In this document: in pieces, positions 10,985 to 23,554 of the stretch
Layout: each line of letters starts with the position of its first letter
How positions within the stretch are numbered: the stretch's first letter is position 1
Source: Balaenoptera acutorostrata
Lineage: Eukaryota > Chordata > Mammalia > Artiodactyla > Balaenopteridae
Assembly (NCBI RefSeq): GCF_949987535.1
Contig: NC_080067.1
Coordinates: 48,420,910-48,484,909, forward strand
DNA: 64,000 nt
Reading direction: 5' to 3'
Made by a program: the position numbers and the translations under genes
Notes under the pieces: generated by a model
Told to the model about the DNA's origin: nothing
The model's database searches: none
The model's input: the letters and a program-made list of their open reading frames with translations, nothing else

Positions 10985-11290
10985 GTCTTGGCTCAAATAT
11001 CATCATCCCCAATATGTATACCCTGACTACTTTTCTTTTGTAATTGAAACAAACATCACATATATACACACTCATAAACCTTAAGTTGGGATATTTTTCT
11101 TTTTTCATAGCATTTCATTCTAAGAGAGTATATAACTTAGTTATTTATGGTGTTTACAGTGTTTTATCTGCCTCATTCCCTGAAAATATAACTGCCATGA
11201 GAAGAGGTTATTTATTTTGGTTTATTCACAAGTGTATCCCACAAACTTTGTACATGCCCTGGAATTAAATAATTGTATATGAGTGAATAA
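10985..11290 (+). mobile_element. LINE-2 3' fragment (probable)
   Basis: Decayed sequence following the L2 3' pattern in order: a 'caaatatcatc' block, 'ccctgactac', 'actgccatgagaag', 'tattcacaagtgtatccc' and a terminal 'gagtgaata'. It lies upstream of a clearer L2 piece at 11.9 kb, so the two may be tandem remnants. No frame is left. Confidence 0.45.
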
Positions 11291-11884
11291 ACCATTACAC
11301 TGGAACCTAAAGGGATCAAATAGTCTATAGAGTTTACAAAAAGGTTTAAATACCTTTCTCCAACTTTATGGACTGTATGATTTTTCCATGGGAAAAAGAG
11401 GCAGTTATACAAACTTTAAAGTTTAAAGAGGTTTAATGGGGCAATAATTTGGTATTTTCCAAACTAAACAACTACTCATCGGTATAGCAAGCAGGTCAGA
11501 ACTGTTACTAAAATCCAATCAAAATGGTGGTGACCAAGACAAGATACATGATAGGCTTTGAGAGGGGACTAAAAAAAGAGGAAGCAAATTTAGATAAGTG
11601 AGGAAAAAACTACCAGAGATATCAGACTAGTTGAATGGCAAAGCAAAAGTCTAGGGTAAACACTTTGTTTTTGTTTGTTTGAGCAAATCTTTCAAATACT
11701 TGAAATATGTAAGTTCAGAAAGAAATGGTATGATTTGGTAGAATCTGTCTTTGAAATTCAGAGCTTAGATTTAAATTTGTATCTGAGCTATCTATCTAAA
11801 TGGAAATGCTTAATAAATTAAAAAGTGTTAATACCATGTTTAATGGAGATATGTTATTTAAGATAATCATTTTTTAAGAAATAA
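11291..11884. other. AT-rich DNA without recognised features
   Basis: Nothing nameable was seen. The short open frames are low-complexity. Confidence 0.4.
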
Positions 11885-12375
11885 GAAAATTTATCTCCCA
11901 TCTCTTTCCTTTAAGCTTCAGCCACACTAGTGGGCTATCACTGTAATATGCCACATTCTTTGAATTTTGATGTTGCTACTCCCCTGATTGAAATATTTTT
12001 CTTTCACAGTTCTGCCTACTTTCCATCACTTACCTCTTGGTTCAAATGTCACCTCTCCTGAAAGACCTTTATGAGCTCTCTAGCTAGCTAATGTAATACC
12101 ACTCAAACACTATCAGGCACTCCCTGAATCAGTTACATATATTATTGCTTCATAAATTATGTAGCTATATAGTTATATAAATATGTTTAATATATATATT
12201 TACATTATTTTCTGTCCCCTCAATAGCCCCCCCCCCATAAAAAGGAAAGTTCCAAGAGAGTTAAAAGGTTATTTTTTCCTTGTCTTATTCACCATAATAT
12301 TCCTGGTACTCATAACAATGCCTGGAACATAGTTGCTATCCAATACATTATTCTTGAATCAATGAATTATTCTGA
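11885..12375 (+). mobile_element. LINE-2 3' end
   Basis: The order of blocks fits the L2 3' terminus: 'caaatgtcacctctcctgaa', 'gaccttta', a polyC-interrupted stretch, 'tgtcttattcacc', 'aatgcctggaacatag', and a TGAATCAATGAAT end. L2 is an ancient, extinct mammalian LINE. A C10 run near 12226-12235 is a local expansion. There is no coding potential. Confidence 0.6.
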
Positions 12376-12967
12376 GCAGTCCATTAATTCTGGTCTCAGG
12401 AATAGCAACTCGCCAAAATACCTTAGGCATGTTTTGTTGACGTGGTCCATGTTAATATCTTCACTTGAGAACAAACCTTTATTTTGCCTTTTTAGAGAAT
12501 ATTAAATTCAAGGACTTAAATATAGAAATTGTCCCAAATATTTATGCATGGTGAGGTTGTGTTTATTAGTTATGAAAATAAAAATACGAAATTACAAATT
12601 ACCAATTAAAATATACACATTAATATAAAATTTGATTGGGTTTACTATTTTTAATAATGTAATAAGCTATAATTTTTATATACTATTCACTAGTATAGAG
12701 GGTAAGTAAGGCAGGGTCATTCAAGTCAAATCAATTTATGAACTACCCAAGAAGACATATCATTAGTCTGAATACAAATAATTATTCCCTGCCCCTATTA
12801 TATGTAACATATTAAGCAAATTTATTTGTGTACGTATGTGTGTGTGTATATATATATAAAGTAGGTATATATATGCATGTATATATATATATAATGTATG
12901 TATATGCAAATTTATATATATGTATACACATTTTTCTGTTAAAAATTCTGGAACTACTCACATAGAG
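12376..12967. other. AT-rich DNA with a TG/TA microsatellite at 12830-12935
   Basis: A compound TGTG and TATA run with short interruptions fills 12830-12935. The rest shows no recognised feature. Confidence 0.6.
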
Positions 12968-13180
12968 CAGTTGTTCTCAACCATTGTGGTTTCGACCCCC
13001 AGGGGACATTTGGCAACATCTGGAGACATTTTTGGTTTTTGCATCTGAGCAGTGCTTCTGACATCTTGTGGACAGATTGTGCTTCTGACATTTAGCAGCA
13101 GGGATGCTGCTAAACCTGCTGCAATACACAGGATGGCCTCCCATAGCAAAGAATTATCTGACCCATATAGTCAGTAGAAC
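12968..13180 (+). mobile_element. hAT-type MITE, MER5A-like
   Basis: It starts CAGTTGTTCTCAACC and carries the characteristic blocks CCAGGGGACATTTGGCAAC, TCTGGAGACATTTTTGG and GCAGGGATGCTGCTAAAC, then CAAAGAATTATCTG. MER5A is a non-autonomous Charlie-group element with no coding capacity. A local repeat of 'gcttctgacat' (near 13055 and 13081) is a small internal duplication. The 3' terminal repeat is missing or replaced by the next fragment. Confidence 0.8.
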
Positions 13181-13182
13181 TG

Positions 13183-13230
13183 TTATGGACTAGATGTTTG
13201 GGTCCCTTCAAAATTCATATTTAACATTTG
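13183..13230 (+). mobile_element. Stub of a MaLR (MLT1-type) LTR start
   Basis: GTTATGGACTAGATG and CAAAATTCATAT match the usual opening of MLT1-type LTRs. Only about 45 bp remain before an old L1 starts, so it was probably cut by that insertion or by a deletion. Confidence 0.35.
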
Positions 13231-13235
13231 TACTA

Positions 13236-15597
13236 TAAAAGTTATATGCCAAAAATTTGATTACCTAGAAGGAATGGATAAATTTCTAGAAACATACAAC
13301 CTAACAAGACTGTATCATGAAAAACAAAATCTGAACTGAATTAATTATTAGTTTAATCAGTAATCAAATTGAATCTATAAGGAAATTGAATTGGTAATCA
13401 AAAACCTCCCAGCAAAAAAATCCAGGCCAGATGGCTTCACTGGTGAATTCTCCCAAATATTTAAACAAGAACTAATACCAATCTTCTCAAACTCTTCTAA
13501 AATGTAGGAGAGGGGAGGACTCTTCCAAATGCATCTTACAGGCTGTGATTACTCTGATGCTAAAACTAGACAAGGATGCCACAAGAAAATTACAGGCTAA
13601 TATCCCTGATGAACATAGATAGAAAAATCCTCAACAAAATACTAATAAACTGAATTCAACAAAATATAAAAAGGATTATACACCATGATCAAGTGGGATT
13701 TATTCCACAGATGCAAGGATAGTTCAACATCCACAAATCAATGTGATATACTACATTAAGAAAATGAAGGATAAAAATCATATATCATCTCAATAGATGA
13801 AGAAAAATCATTTGACAAAAGTCATCTGAATTTATGTTTAAAAACTCTCAACACAGATACAGAGGGAATGTACCACAACATAGTAAAGTCTATACATGAC
13901 AAACCCACAGATAACATCATACTCAGTGGTGAAAAGCTGAGAGTTTTTTCCCTAAAATCAGGAACAAGACAAGAATGCTCATTCTCATCACTTTTATTCA
14001 ACATAGTATTAGAAGTCCTAACCAGAGCAATTAGGCAAGAAGAAGAAAAGGCATCCAAATCAGAAAAGTAAACCTTAAAGACTCCACCAAAAATTGTTAG
14101 AACTAAAAACAAATTCAGTAAAGTTGCAGTATACAAATATCAATATACAAAAATCTGTTGCTTTTGTATACACTAATAACTATCAGACAAAGAAATTAAT
14201 AAAACAATTTCATTTACAATTGCATCAAAAGAATACTCAGGTATAAATTTAACCAAGGAAGTGAAAGACCTGTACACTGAAAACTATAAGACATTGATGA
14301 AAGAAACTGAAGAAGACACATATAATTGGAAAGATATTCCATGTTCATGGATTGGAAGAATTTATATTTTATAAAGGTCTGTACTACCCAAAGCTATCCA
14401 CAGATTCAATGCAATCTCTGCCATATGTCCAATAAAGTTTTCACAGAAACAGAGCAAATAATCCTATAAATTGTATGCAACCACAGAAGATGCAAAATAG
14501 CCAAGGCAATCTTAAGAAAGAAAAACAAAGCTAGAGGCATCATGCCTCCTTATTTCAAACTACATCACAAAGCTATAGTCATCAAAACTGTTTGATGTCA
14601 GCATAAAAAACAGACACATATGATCAATGGAACAGAATTGAGAGCCCAGACATAAACCTACACATGTATGGTTGATTAATTTATGACAAAGGAGCCAAGA
14701 TATACAATGGAAAGCAAAAGTCTCTTCAGTAAATGGTGTTGGAAAAACTGGACAGCCACAGCAAAAGAATGAAACTGGACCACTATATTATACCATACAC
14801 AAAAATTAACCCAAAATGGATACAGATTTGAACATAAGACATGAAACCACAAAACTCCTAGAAGAAAACATGGGCATTAAGCTTACTGATATCAGTCTTG
14901 GCAATGATTTTTTGGACACTACTCCAAAAGCAAAGGCAAGAAAACCAAAAACAAACAAGTGAGACTACATGTAAATAAAAAGCTTCTGCACAGCAAAGGA
15001 AACCATCACAAAAATGAAATGGCAACCTCCCAAATGGGAAAAAATATTTGCAAATCATATATCTGATAAGGAGTTAACGTCCAAGCTATAAAAAACTCAT
15101 ACAACTCAATAACGAAAATAAACATTCCTATTTTAAAAATGGGCAGAGGATCTGAATAGACATTTTCCCAGAGACGATGTACAAATGGCCAACAGGTACA
15201 TGAAATGGTGCTCGGCATCACAGTGAGAAATGCAAATCAAAACTACAGTGAGATACAACCTCACCCTGTTAGAATAGCTATTGTCAAAAAGACAATAAAC
15301 AACACATGTTGGTGAAAAAAGGGAACCTTAGTTCACTGTTGATGGGAATGTAAATGGGTGCAGCCACTATAGAAAACAGCATGGAGGTTCCTCAAAAAAT
15401 TAAAAATAGAAATACCATATTATCCAGCAATTCCATTTCTAGGTATTTATCCAAAGGATATGAAACACTAGCTCAAAAAAATATCTGCACCTCCACGTTC
15501 ACTGCAGCATTATTTATAATAGGCAAAACATGGAAACAATGTAAGTGTCCATTGATGGATGAGTGAATAAAGAAAATGTGATTTTATGTTTTATATA
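13236..15597 (+). mobile_element. Older sense L1, ORF2 part (left piece)
   Basis: This is diverged L1 ORF2 running from the region ahead of the RT motifs (near 13250) to just before the end of ORF2. Recognisable parts are the [17 protein letters not shown] stretch near 13400, the GTRQ-type stretch near 13960, and the C-terminal region after 14700. Many stops and indels are present. The FADD segment is lost in a deletion near 14070-14110. It is split from its 3' part (16916-17185) by two DNA transposons inserted in the TA-rich tract. The longest remaining frame is about 70 residues. Confidence 0.85.
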
Positions 15598-15599
15598 TA

Positions 15600-15825
15600 T
15601 AGTTGACTCTTGAACAACACTGGGGTTAGGGTTGCTGACACTTCATGTAGCCAAAAATCTGAGTATATCTCTACAGTTGGCCCTCCCTATCTGTAGTTCT
15701 GTATACACAGATTTCACCAACAGTGGATTGTTTTGTAATATACTACATATTTCTTGAAAAATATCCACATGTAAGTTGACCCTTGCAGTTCAAGCCTGTG
15801 TTGTTCAAAGGTCAATTGTATATAT
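15600..15825 (+). mobile_element. Tigger-type MITE (MER8-like)
   Basis: It starts GTTGACTCTTGAACAACAC and ends with the inverted match GTTGTTCAAAGGTCAATTG, flanked by TA on both sides. These are the terminal repeats of Tigger2-related non-autonomous elements, which insert at TA. It sits in the TATATA tract of the older L1. The family name is from memory. Confidence 0.75.
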
Positions 15826-15827
15826 AT

Positions 15828-16915
15828 ACAGTAAGTCCTCTACATAGGAACCTTCAAGCTGTGAACTTTCAGAGATGCAAACATATTTGCATGTCCAATC
15901 ACAAAAGTTAGTTCACGTGTCTGGCATATATTGTCACATGCGTGCATCTTCTATAAGTGGTTGTGCTTGTGTGTACTTTACTGTACAGTACTGTATAGAG
16001 TATAGTATCTTTGTTTCAAGTCCAGGATGTCTGGAAGCAAGCATAAAAGCAGCTGTGATGTAGCTGGTACTGCTAAGAAGCACCAAGCCATAACGATGGA
16101 AACAAAAATGAAAAAAATTGAGAAAGTGGAGAGAGGCAAAAAGATGGTAGAAGTCACTCATTGTTATAACATTGAATTCCTTGCTGTGCAACACAAGGAG
16201 CTTACTAATGAAGACCTGATGGAATTGGAGGCCCAGAGAAAGGATGAAGAGAGACAAGAGGAAGAAGAAGTAACTGAAGAACTGAAGAGATTTGTGATGC
16301 AGGAAATGGCAAGGGGATTTTCTTTATTTGAGGAGGCACTGTTAGCTTTTCAGTCATAGGACCCGAATGTAGAATGGTAAACGAAGGTTGCAGCAACCGT
16401 CCAGTATGCAAACCAGTGCTACCGTGTCAACTATGATGAGAAAAAAGAGCTACTATCCAGACATCACTGGTTCGTTTTTTCAAGAGGGTATGTAGAATTG
16501 AATCCAGCAAGGAATCAGAACTTGTGTTATCAATGTCAGGCATGAGTGAAATTGCAGCTTGCCCTCCATCTCCTATTGCTGAGGATCCTTCAGCTGTACC
16601 ATCTCCCACCTCCTCTCCCTCCTCCAGTCATAACTCTTCTTGCCTGTTCACTAGATGCCAGCCCTTGTATGCCAGTTGTTGTACTGTACTACTGTACTTT
16701 TCAAGGTACTGCACTGTAAGATTAAAAATGTTCTTTATTTTTTGTGTTTGCTTCTTTATTTATTATGTGTGACAAGTACTATAAACCTATTACAGTACAG
16801 TACTGTATAGCTGATTGTGTTATTTGGGTACCTAGGCTAACTTTGTTGGACTTACAAATGCACTCTCAGAACAGAACTTGTTTGTATGTAGGGAACTTAC
16901 TACACACACACACAG
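15828..16915 (+). mobile_element. Tigger (Tc1/mariner) DNA transposon, internally deleted
   Basis: The left end CAGTAAGTCCTCTACATAG pairs with the right end CTATGT-type sequence near 16888-16914 (TATGTAGGGAACTTACTAC). CAGTACTGTA-rich stretches near both ends add to the inverted ends. The body encodes the start and end of a Tigger transposase with the centre missing. It inserted at a TA within the older L1, directly beside the MER8-like MITE. Confidence 0.8.
16027..16660 (+). pseudogene. Tigger transposase remnant (N- and C-terminal parts joined)
   Basis: An ATG frame of 110 codons (16027-16359) begins with the usual Tigger N-terminus (SGSKHKSS, a start of the CENP-B-like helix-turn-helix). 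After about residue 48 it jumps to the acidic C-terminal region (NEDLMELEAQRKDEE). The DDE catalytic core is absent. A TAG ends the frame, but homology continues past it and then in another frame to the Ser/Pro-rich tail near 16620. A non-autonomous internal-deletion copy explains this best. Confidence 0.8.
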
Positions 16916-17185
16916 GGATGTTATCCAGCAATAAAAAAGGAAATCTTGCCATTTGTGACAACCTGGATGGACCTTGAGGGTATTATACTAAGTGAAATAA
17001 ATCAGACAAAGACAAATACTATATGACCTCACTTATATGTGGAATCTAAAAACAAAACATAAACAAACCCCCAAAAACAAATTCATAGATATAGTGAATA
17101 GATCAGTGGTTGCCAGAGGTGGGAGGTGGGGGAATGTGTGAAATGGGTGAAGATGATCAAAAGGTACAAACTTAAAAGTGAAGAC
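16916..17185 (+). mobile_element. Older sense L1, 3' piece
   Basis: This continues the L1 interrupted at 15597: end of ORF2 (GGATGGACCTTGAGGG block, CACTTATATGTGGAATCT) and the start of the 3'UTR (GTGGTTGCCAGAGGTGGG). A short CA run (16903-16913) marks the junction with the Tigger insertion. No poly(A) or TSD could be recognised. Confidence 0.8.
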
Positions 17186-18999
17186 GTCGCCCTTTCTTTT
17201 CAGTAAGTGCAGATAATTAAGCATAATTCTGAAACACACCAAGTCAGTAGGTGTATTTGAATAATAGGTGGGTTTGATAAAATAAAATTTTTTATTAAGT
17301 ATGAAATCCTTAACATTTGTATAGCTAACCAAGTAAAATTCTAAATAAAAATTCTTATAATCACTGTAATAAATGTGTGGGGAATACAAAACTGAAAGCA
17401 TCTATATCTACCTTTGAGCTTTTTCCTTTCAGATAAAGTCAAGATGTATTTTTATTAGCATCTACTAACATCTTGCTTTCAAAGAAATTGAAGCTGTATA
17501 AATAATTCATCTTGATATCAATATTTTTAAAGCACATTTTTATTGTTTCTGAAAGTAGTCACGGTGTTCAAATATCATAATTCACTTTTAAATTTTGAAA
17601 GTGTTTAATACTTGGTATTAATTTCAAGTTGACCTAAAGTAGGCATGTGTACATGCGTGGATGCCTGCATATATGTTGCATGTTTAAGAAGTATATTGAT
17701 ATCATAATAAATTTAATATTATAAGATGGGAATTAAACCTATGACATCAAAATACACTTATACTAACAAATTATTACTCTCAGCATCAAGTTCAATAGAA
17801 GTAATCACATTTCTAGCTAAGGAATTCTTATCAGCTCCTACTATCCTTGAAAATAGGTGACACATTGAGTTGCCTTATATATTGTACTCATGAACTCCTA
17901 CTTGATGTGCAATTTTTTAAATAGACTTTTCCATTAACATTTACTGAAAAGACTAATATTTTTCATAAAGCAAATAGTAAAATAATCACAGTATATTTTT
18001 AATTTACCAAATACATAAACTTAAATTGCTACCCTTTAGTGCTATTGTGCCATTGTTTCATTCATTTGTTCATTACCTTTGTTTATTTGTATCACTAACC
18101 TCCTCATTATTAACTGCGTTCTCTCCTTGATTTCACACATCCCATTAGATGCAAATGCTTGTCATTTATACTTCCTTAACATCTTGGAAATTTACCTTTA
18201 TCTTCCCTTTTCCATTATGCTGAATTTGTTTAATGCATCATCAATGACATCACGACATAACTAATAAGAAGCAACCGACTGTGAAGCCTATGATGTCCTT
18301 ATTTGTGAGGGAGTGGGTTTATCTAAAAGATGAGGTTCTTCTTAGGAAGGTAAAATAAGTTTATTCTATTTGTTTTATTATCCCCCCATGACAAAATGTT
18401 AGCAAGTTCCTCAAAACACAAAACAAACCAACCAGCAAAGGATATTATGACTCCATGGATTCCATGATGATGAAGAGTTGGTAACACTTAATGAAATCAG
18501 GAAATTTTAGTAAAATCTAGGCCAACTGTAGAAGTGGCTCTGCCCGGGCCAAAAATGCAGCTCCACAGCTGCACTGGGTTGGCGCTTACTCAAGATTCAT
18601 CTTTAAGGATCTCCACAATCTGCAGTAGCTTAGACACTCCCTTTTGTACTGTGTATGTCATATCCAGTTAAAAGTGCTTACTCCCCTTCCCTGAAAGCAC
18701 CCTGCATTTTCCTCCTCCGGCTTTACTGTCATTTCAGTTTCATTCTTCAATGGCACCTCTATCCTATCTTTTTCTAGTTCTCAAGTGGATTTAACTTCTA
18801 ACTTCACTAATTTCTAAACATGCTTGTTTCCTAAGAAATTTCTCATGAGCATTATACATTATCTCTAATCAAACCTACTTGTACGTAACACACATTCCAT
18901 CCTAAGGCTAAATTCAGAGTAGAGATTATACACCATACAACAATTTTCACATGGTGATTCTTAATGAAAAACTGTCACATGTTGAATAAACATTTTCAT
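17186..18999. other. AT-rich DNA without firmly recognised features
   Basis: No gene and no nameable repeat. 18600-18900 has a pyrimidine-rich stretch that could be an old LINE fragment, but I cannot support a family. Confidence 0.4.
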
Positions 19000-20940
19000 G
19001 GTATTTTATCATATAAATTGATAACGTTATAGGAAGCACATAATATACAGATTATAAACTGTTGCAGTCATGGACGTTAAGTTGCTCATATTTCCTTTCA
19101 CGAGAGAAACTCCTACAAGGAGTATTCCCACCTGACTGCTTCCTATTGTAAGTGCCTTCAGGAACTGCCTCGGCTTCCAGGTTGAAGCCATGAGCATCTT
19201 GGAAAACAATATCAGAGGATATAGTGTTACAAACATGAAGGGGAATGCCCAGACCAGTGTAATGAACGAGGACTTTGAAAAGTTCAAGAAGTAGAATGCA
19301 TACAAGGATCATGGAATTGGCTGGTATCTACAAAGTTACACTGACACCCTGCAGAAGGATGATGATAATCTGCGTATAGCTAAGGGAGGGAGTCAGAGAG
19401 CCTCTGCTGTAGTTTAAAATGAGGGCTTTAGCTCTTACAGTGTGGGCCAGGACCAAATGAGGAACAGCCTCAGGATATTATTGTTAAGATCACTGAGCTA
19501 CAGAGACTATTGAATGCTCAGCCTAGGCAGGTCTGTTATGCTGTGTTTAGGGTCCTGGCTGAGAAAACCTGGGTTACTGAAGCTTAGAACGGGAATATCT
19601 GTGTGGATTCCTCTGAAGATTTTAACTGTGAGCCCTCAGAGTCTTCAGAGGGAGCTCACCCTTTCCCATTAAAGTATCAGCAGTTCCTTGATATGAGAAT
19701 AAGCTGCAAAGGTCTCTTCCCTGCAAGGCAACAAGTGCTCCCTCAAGAGCTGTCCCCACCTTCTTTTTCTGGCTACCAGATTGATAACTGGGGTTAAATT
19801 CCAGAATAGCTCCAATGCATATATGCCCATTTTGATAACCCATAAAGTCATCATCAAATTGGGTAGATGCAGCAATAATTCATTGTAGGATAGAAATGGT
19901 ACATCGTGGATCAAGCCTGAGCAGGATGAGAAGGCCTAAGTAAATTGCATGAGTACACAGCCTCATGTCACCCATGTTTTCATCCTTCCCTCATCTTATC
20001 TATGGGTATATGGAGGGAATATGAAAAATCCAAGCTTGGTTTATAGATAGATTGGCTCAGTATACAAAACGAACCCAAAATAAATGGAGGCTACATTGTA
20101 GCCACTCAGTGGTAACTCTGAATGACAGTGAGTGTGTGAAAATCTTCCCAATGGACAGAGCTATCGTTACAACCATTCACTGACTTTATGGGAAAGGAGA
20201 TGTGGCCAGAGATGAGAATGTATGGAATTATGGGCAGTGGTGAATGGCCTCAAAATTAAAAGACTGGAATATCAGATAAAAGAGGGTCTATGGGAGAGGC
20301 ATGCAGGTGGATGTATGCAAAGGGACTTCAAGTGACATTTTTCATGTCAGATATAAATGTCTACCAGCGAGCACTCACCATGGAAAGAATACTGAACAAC
20401 CACGTAGACAAAATTACTCAGCCAGTTGATACTAAATAGTCTTTGTTATTGGCTATGCCAGACCTGGCATGACAGGTATAGGAATGGAGTAATCACTGGG
20501 TAAAAGATGGAGATCACACAGGAACCCAGCAGCATGAATTCTAACAATCTAGCTTCTGCCTTCTCAGAAAGTTTAATCTCTCAGAAAAAAAAAAAACAAA
20601 AAAAAAACCAATTTTGAATCACCCATATGGCATATTTCCTTGGGAAGACAAATTATCCTTTGTTACCAGGGGTAACAAGTCATTCTCACAGAAATTGACA
20701 TCTATTCTGGTTATGGAGAATTTTTTTCTTACCCTAGAGCCCCAGTCAGCACCACCATATAGGGAGTTACAAAATGCTTGACATACAGGCATGAAGTTTC
20801 ACACAATATAGCATCTAGCCAAGGGACACATTCACACTGAAGGCGGTACAGGACAATGCAACTGACACATACACTTCATAGAAAATAATTAGTATGGTTA
20901 TTTCTTGATGAAGGAAGCCCAATAAAACTCACGTTACCAT
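19000..20940 (+). mobile_element. Decayed class III (ERVL-type) endogenous retroviral internal region
   Basis: The plus strand matches, in order, the late pol part of ERVL-type elements. There is an RNase H-like part at about 19950-20290 and an integrase-like part towards 20760-20900. The stretch 19000-19600 upstream may be gag-related or earlier pol, but I am less sure of it. Numerous stops and frameshifts break every frame. No LTR was recognised next to it. This is an old, inactive genomic copy with no functional product. Confidence 0.5.
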
Positions 20941-21214
20941 TACACACATCTTAAGCTTTCCCAATGGACCCATGAAAACTCAGAATTACAGTGAAAGTGG
21001 CCTCTGTGTAATAATTGCAGCAGAACTTTACGTTCTAGATATAAGGTTAAAAATAGAATATAATGGTATAGTCACATATTTTCTAAACACAGATCACAAT
21101 TTATGTATTTATTAAATATTATATATTTCAGACAGATGAACAGAATTAAGCATATTTAAATCTATATTACAGAAATAAATATGATTCACCACTTGAATCT
21201 TTGACTATATTTTC
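20941..21214. other. AT-rich DNA ending in the left TSD of a CHR SINE
   Basis: No recognised feature apart from TGACTATATTTTC at 21202-21214, which is repeated at 21550-21562 beyond the SINE. Confidence 0.6.
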
Positions 21215-21549
21215 TTTTTTTTTTTTTTTTTTTAATGAGGATCTTGGATCAGATGCGTATGTTTGATTGATTGATTGATTGATTTTGGCTGTGTTGGGTC
21301 TTCGTTTCTGTGCGAGGGCTTTCTCCAGTTGTGGCAAGCGGGGGCCACTCTTCATCGCGATGCGCGGGCCTCTCACCGTCGCGGCCTCTCTCGTTGCGGA
21401 GCACAGGCTCCAGACGTGCAGGCTCAGCAGTTGTGGCTCACGGGCCCAGCCGCTCCGCGGCATGTGGGATCCTCCCAGGCCAGGGCTCGAACCCGCGTCC
21501 CCTGCATCAGCAGGCAGACTCTCAACCACTGCGCCACCTGGGAAGCCCC
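21215..21549 (-). mobile_element. CHR-type tRNA-derived SINE with extra 3' tail
   Basis: On the minus strand it starts GGGCTTCCCAGGTGGCGCAG with the A box, then the B box GGTTCGAGCCC, and runs to the conserved GACCCAACACAGCC block. Flanking 13-bp TSD: TGACTATATTTTC at 21202-21214 and 21550-21562. Between the SINE body and the terminal A19 (T run 21215-21233) lie about 30 nt of non-SINE sequence (21234-21265) and a GATT repeat (21264-21284). Open frames across it on both strands are SINE artefacts. Confidence 0.9.
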
Positions 21550-21562
21550 TGACTATATTTTC

Positions 21563-23554
21563 AATTGGGAAAAAAAAGGAAGCCAGAATAAAATAGACCA
21601 TCAGATTAACAAACTCATTTCCACTCTCAATTCTCAGAGCTAATAACGGTGTGCCACAGGAAATAGTAAAATAGACAAATGCGGACATACGATGAACTGA
21701 CTAGAAATTGCATAATTTCAGGTATAGTATGGTTTGAGGAACTTTACAGAAATTATGTTTACCCCGACTATCTCACACAAAGTGCTGAAAGGCTACTTTA
21801 AATTACATCATTTGTTTTTTCTTTTAGTGTACTGCTCCCGATACACACCCTATATTTAAGTACAAAATTCTTAGACATGGATTAGAAGTGAAGGCTCTGC
21901 TTCCAGAAATAGTAGTCTAAATGGTTAGCGCCAGTCCCACTTATATCTTATCAGGAAAAATAAGTAATCTTGTCAACAAAAGTCCTCTCCCTACCAACAG
22001 AGAACGGGCAGAGAACAATCACATAACTGGATAAGTACTAATAGATTATACGAATGTAAGGTAAAACAAGAGTGATTATGGGGTCTGCACAGAATTTCAT
22101 GCACTTTATAGAAAAAAGTATAAGAGAAAAAAACTTCTCCCATTTCCTTGAGACAAGAAAATACACTTTGTGATTGCTTATCTTATGGGGGCCTCCTAAA
22201 TTAATGTTGGAGGTTTGTGTTTACAGTTCAAGAATCAGAAGGCCCAGGACCTTGTGTTGTAAAATTAAAAGGTCTTGTGTTCTCAAGAATACATCCTAAG
22301 GAGGAGAGAAGCTTCTCCCTCTTCTTTTTTAAACAGAGAAGACTTAATCATCACATAATTTAGACACACACTCCTACTAAGGCAGTGAGGGATATAGATA
22401 TAAAAACATTAAAATTTTTAAACTTGCTTTACTCCCATAAATGCCTTTTAATTTTGAGTCAAGTCAATGGCTCTCAAAATTCCCCTTGGGTATGCTCTGA
22501 ATTTATAAATAAATTTTTTTTAATACAGATTGATGGCATGGATTTCTTCACCAGTTATATAGTTCTGTTTCTTTAAGAGATATCTTCCCTGAGTGGAAGA
22601 GATGACTGAGAATTCTATTTAATAAAGGTGGCTAATTTAATAGATTGGTAATTTTGAAAATGAAACCATTCAATGCCAAGAAAAGGTGCCTTTTCTCCGA
22701 GGAACCAATACCACAGAGCCCAAGCCTTTCCCAGACAGATCATGCCCTTTAGGGTTTTAACGTGGGGACCAACACTGGTGCTGCCAGCAGATTTATCTTC
22801 CTAAAAATGTGGGAAGGGTGAAAGATCTAGCTCTGCTATTCACTATACAGTCCTTTGTTTAAGCACCTGCATTTCTGTCACACAACGCATTCTTGCTTTC
22901 CATTCCAAACATACTCACATTCATTTTCTACTTTCGTTGGTCAGTGGCATTTCTGCTTTCTAAATTAAAAAAAAAAAAGTCTCCCACTGTTTCTCCTTTT
23001 TCTATTCTCAATAAAATTATTCATTTTTTACCTCATTTTTTTCTGTCATTTCAGCAGGATTTTTAGTAGAGGACAAATAAAGGGTGGCAGTTGCCATCTT
23101 AAACTAGAATCCTAAATTATAATTCTGACATGTGTCCTTTATTCCCACAGCCTGGAATATTCTTTATTCCCTGCCTTATCCCTAACACATACCTGAGAAA
23201 ATTCTTAGGTAAATTTGAAGACACAATGAATCCTCCCTCTAGACTGGCATCTGAAACCCCTTCCCATGTTTGAAGAATTTATCAACATGTAGTTCTTATG
23301 GAGAAGTGATATTCTGCTTTCTACTACCAAAGTCACATAGTTCAGATGCTAGACTTCTCTGTTCCTTTGACAACTGACATGTAGGGTATGTGTATTGTAC
23401 CAAAGACATTCCCATTTGATATACAATCTGGGGCTTTGAATTCAGATAATAATGGCAGAGAACCTTCATGTTAGATAAACAATATATTTCCTGTAAGTTC
23501 ATGTTCTGTGTAGTTAACTGTGGTTGATCTCTGATATACTCAACCACGATCTTG
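21563..23554. other. AT-rich DNA without recognised genes
   Basis: I cannot name any element here. A 131-codon minus frame (23296-23691) overlaps the following LTR and shows no family motif. Confidence 0.45.

Noticed and set aside
21167..21688. 173-codon minus frame and several plus frames over a SINE
   Set aside because: Near-identical frames recur in all four CHR SINE copies, so they come from the SINE sequence and do not indicate a gene.
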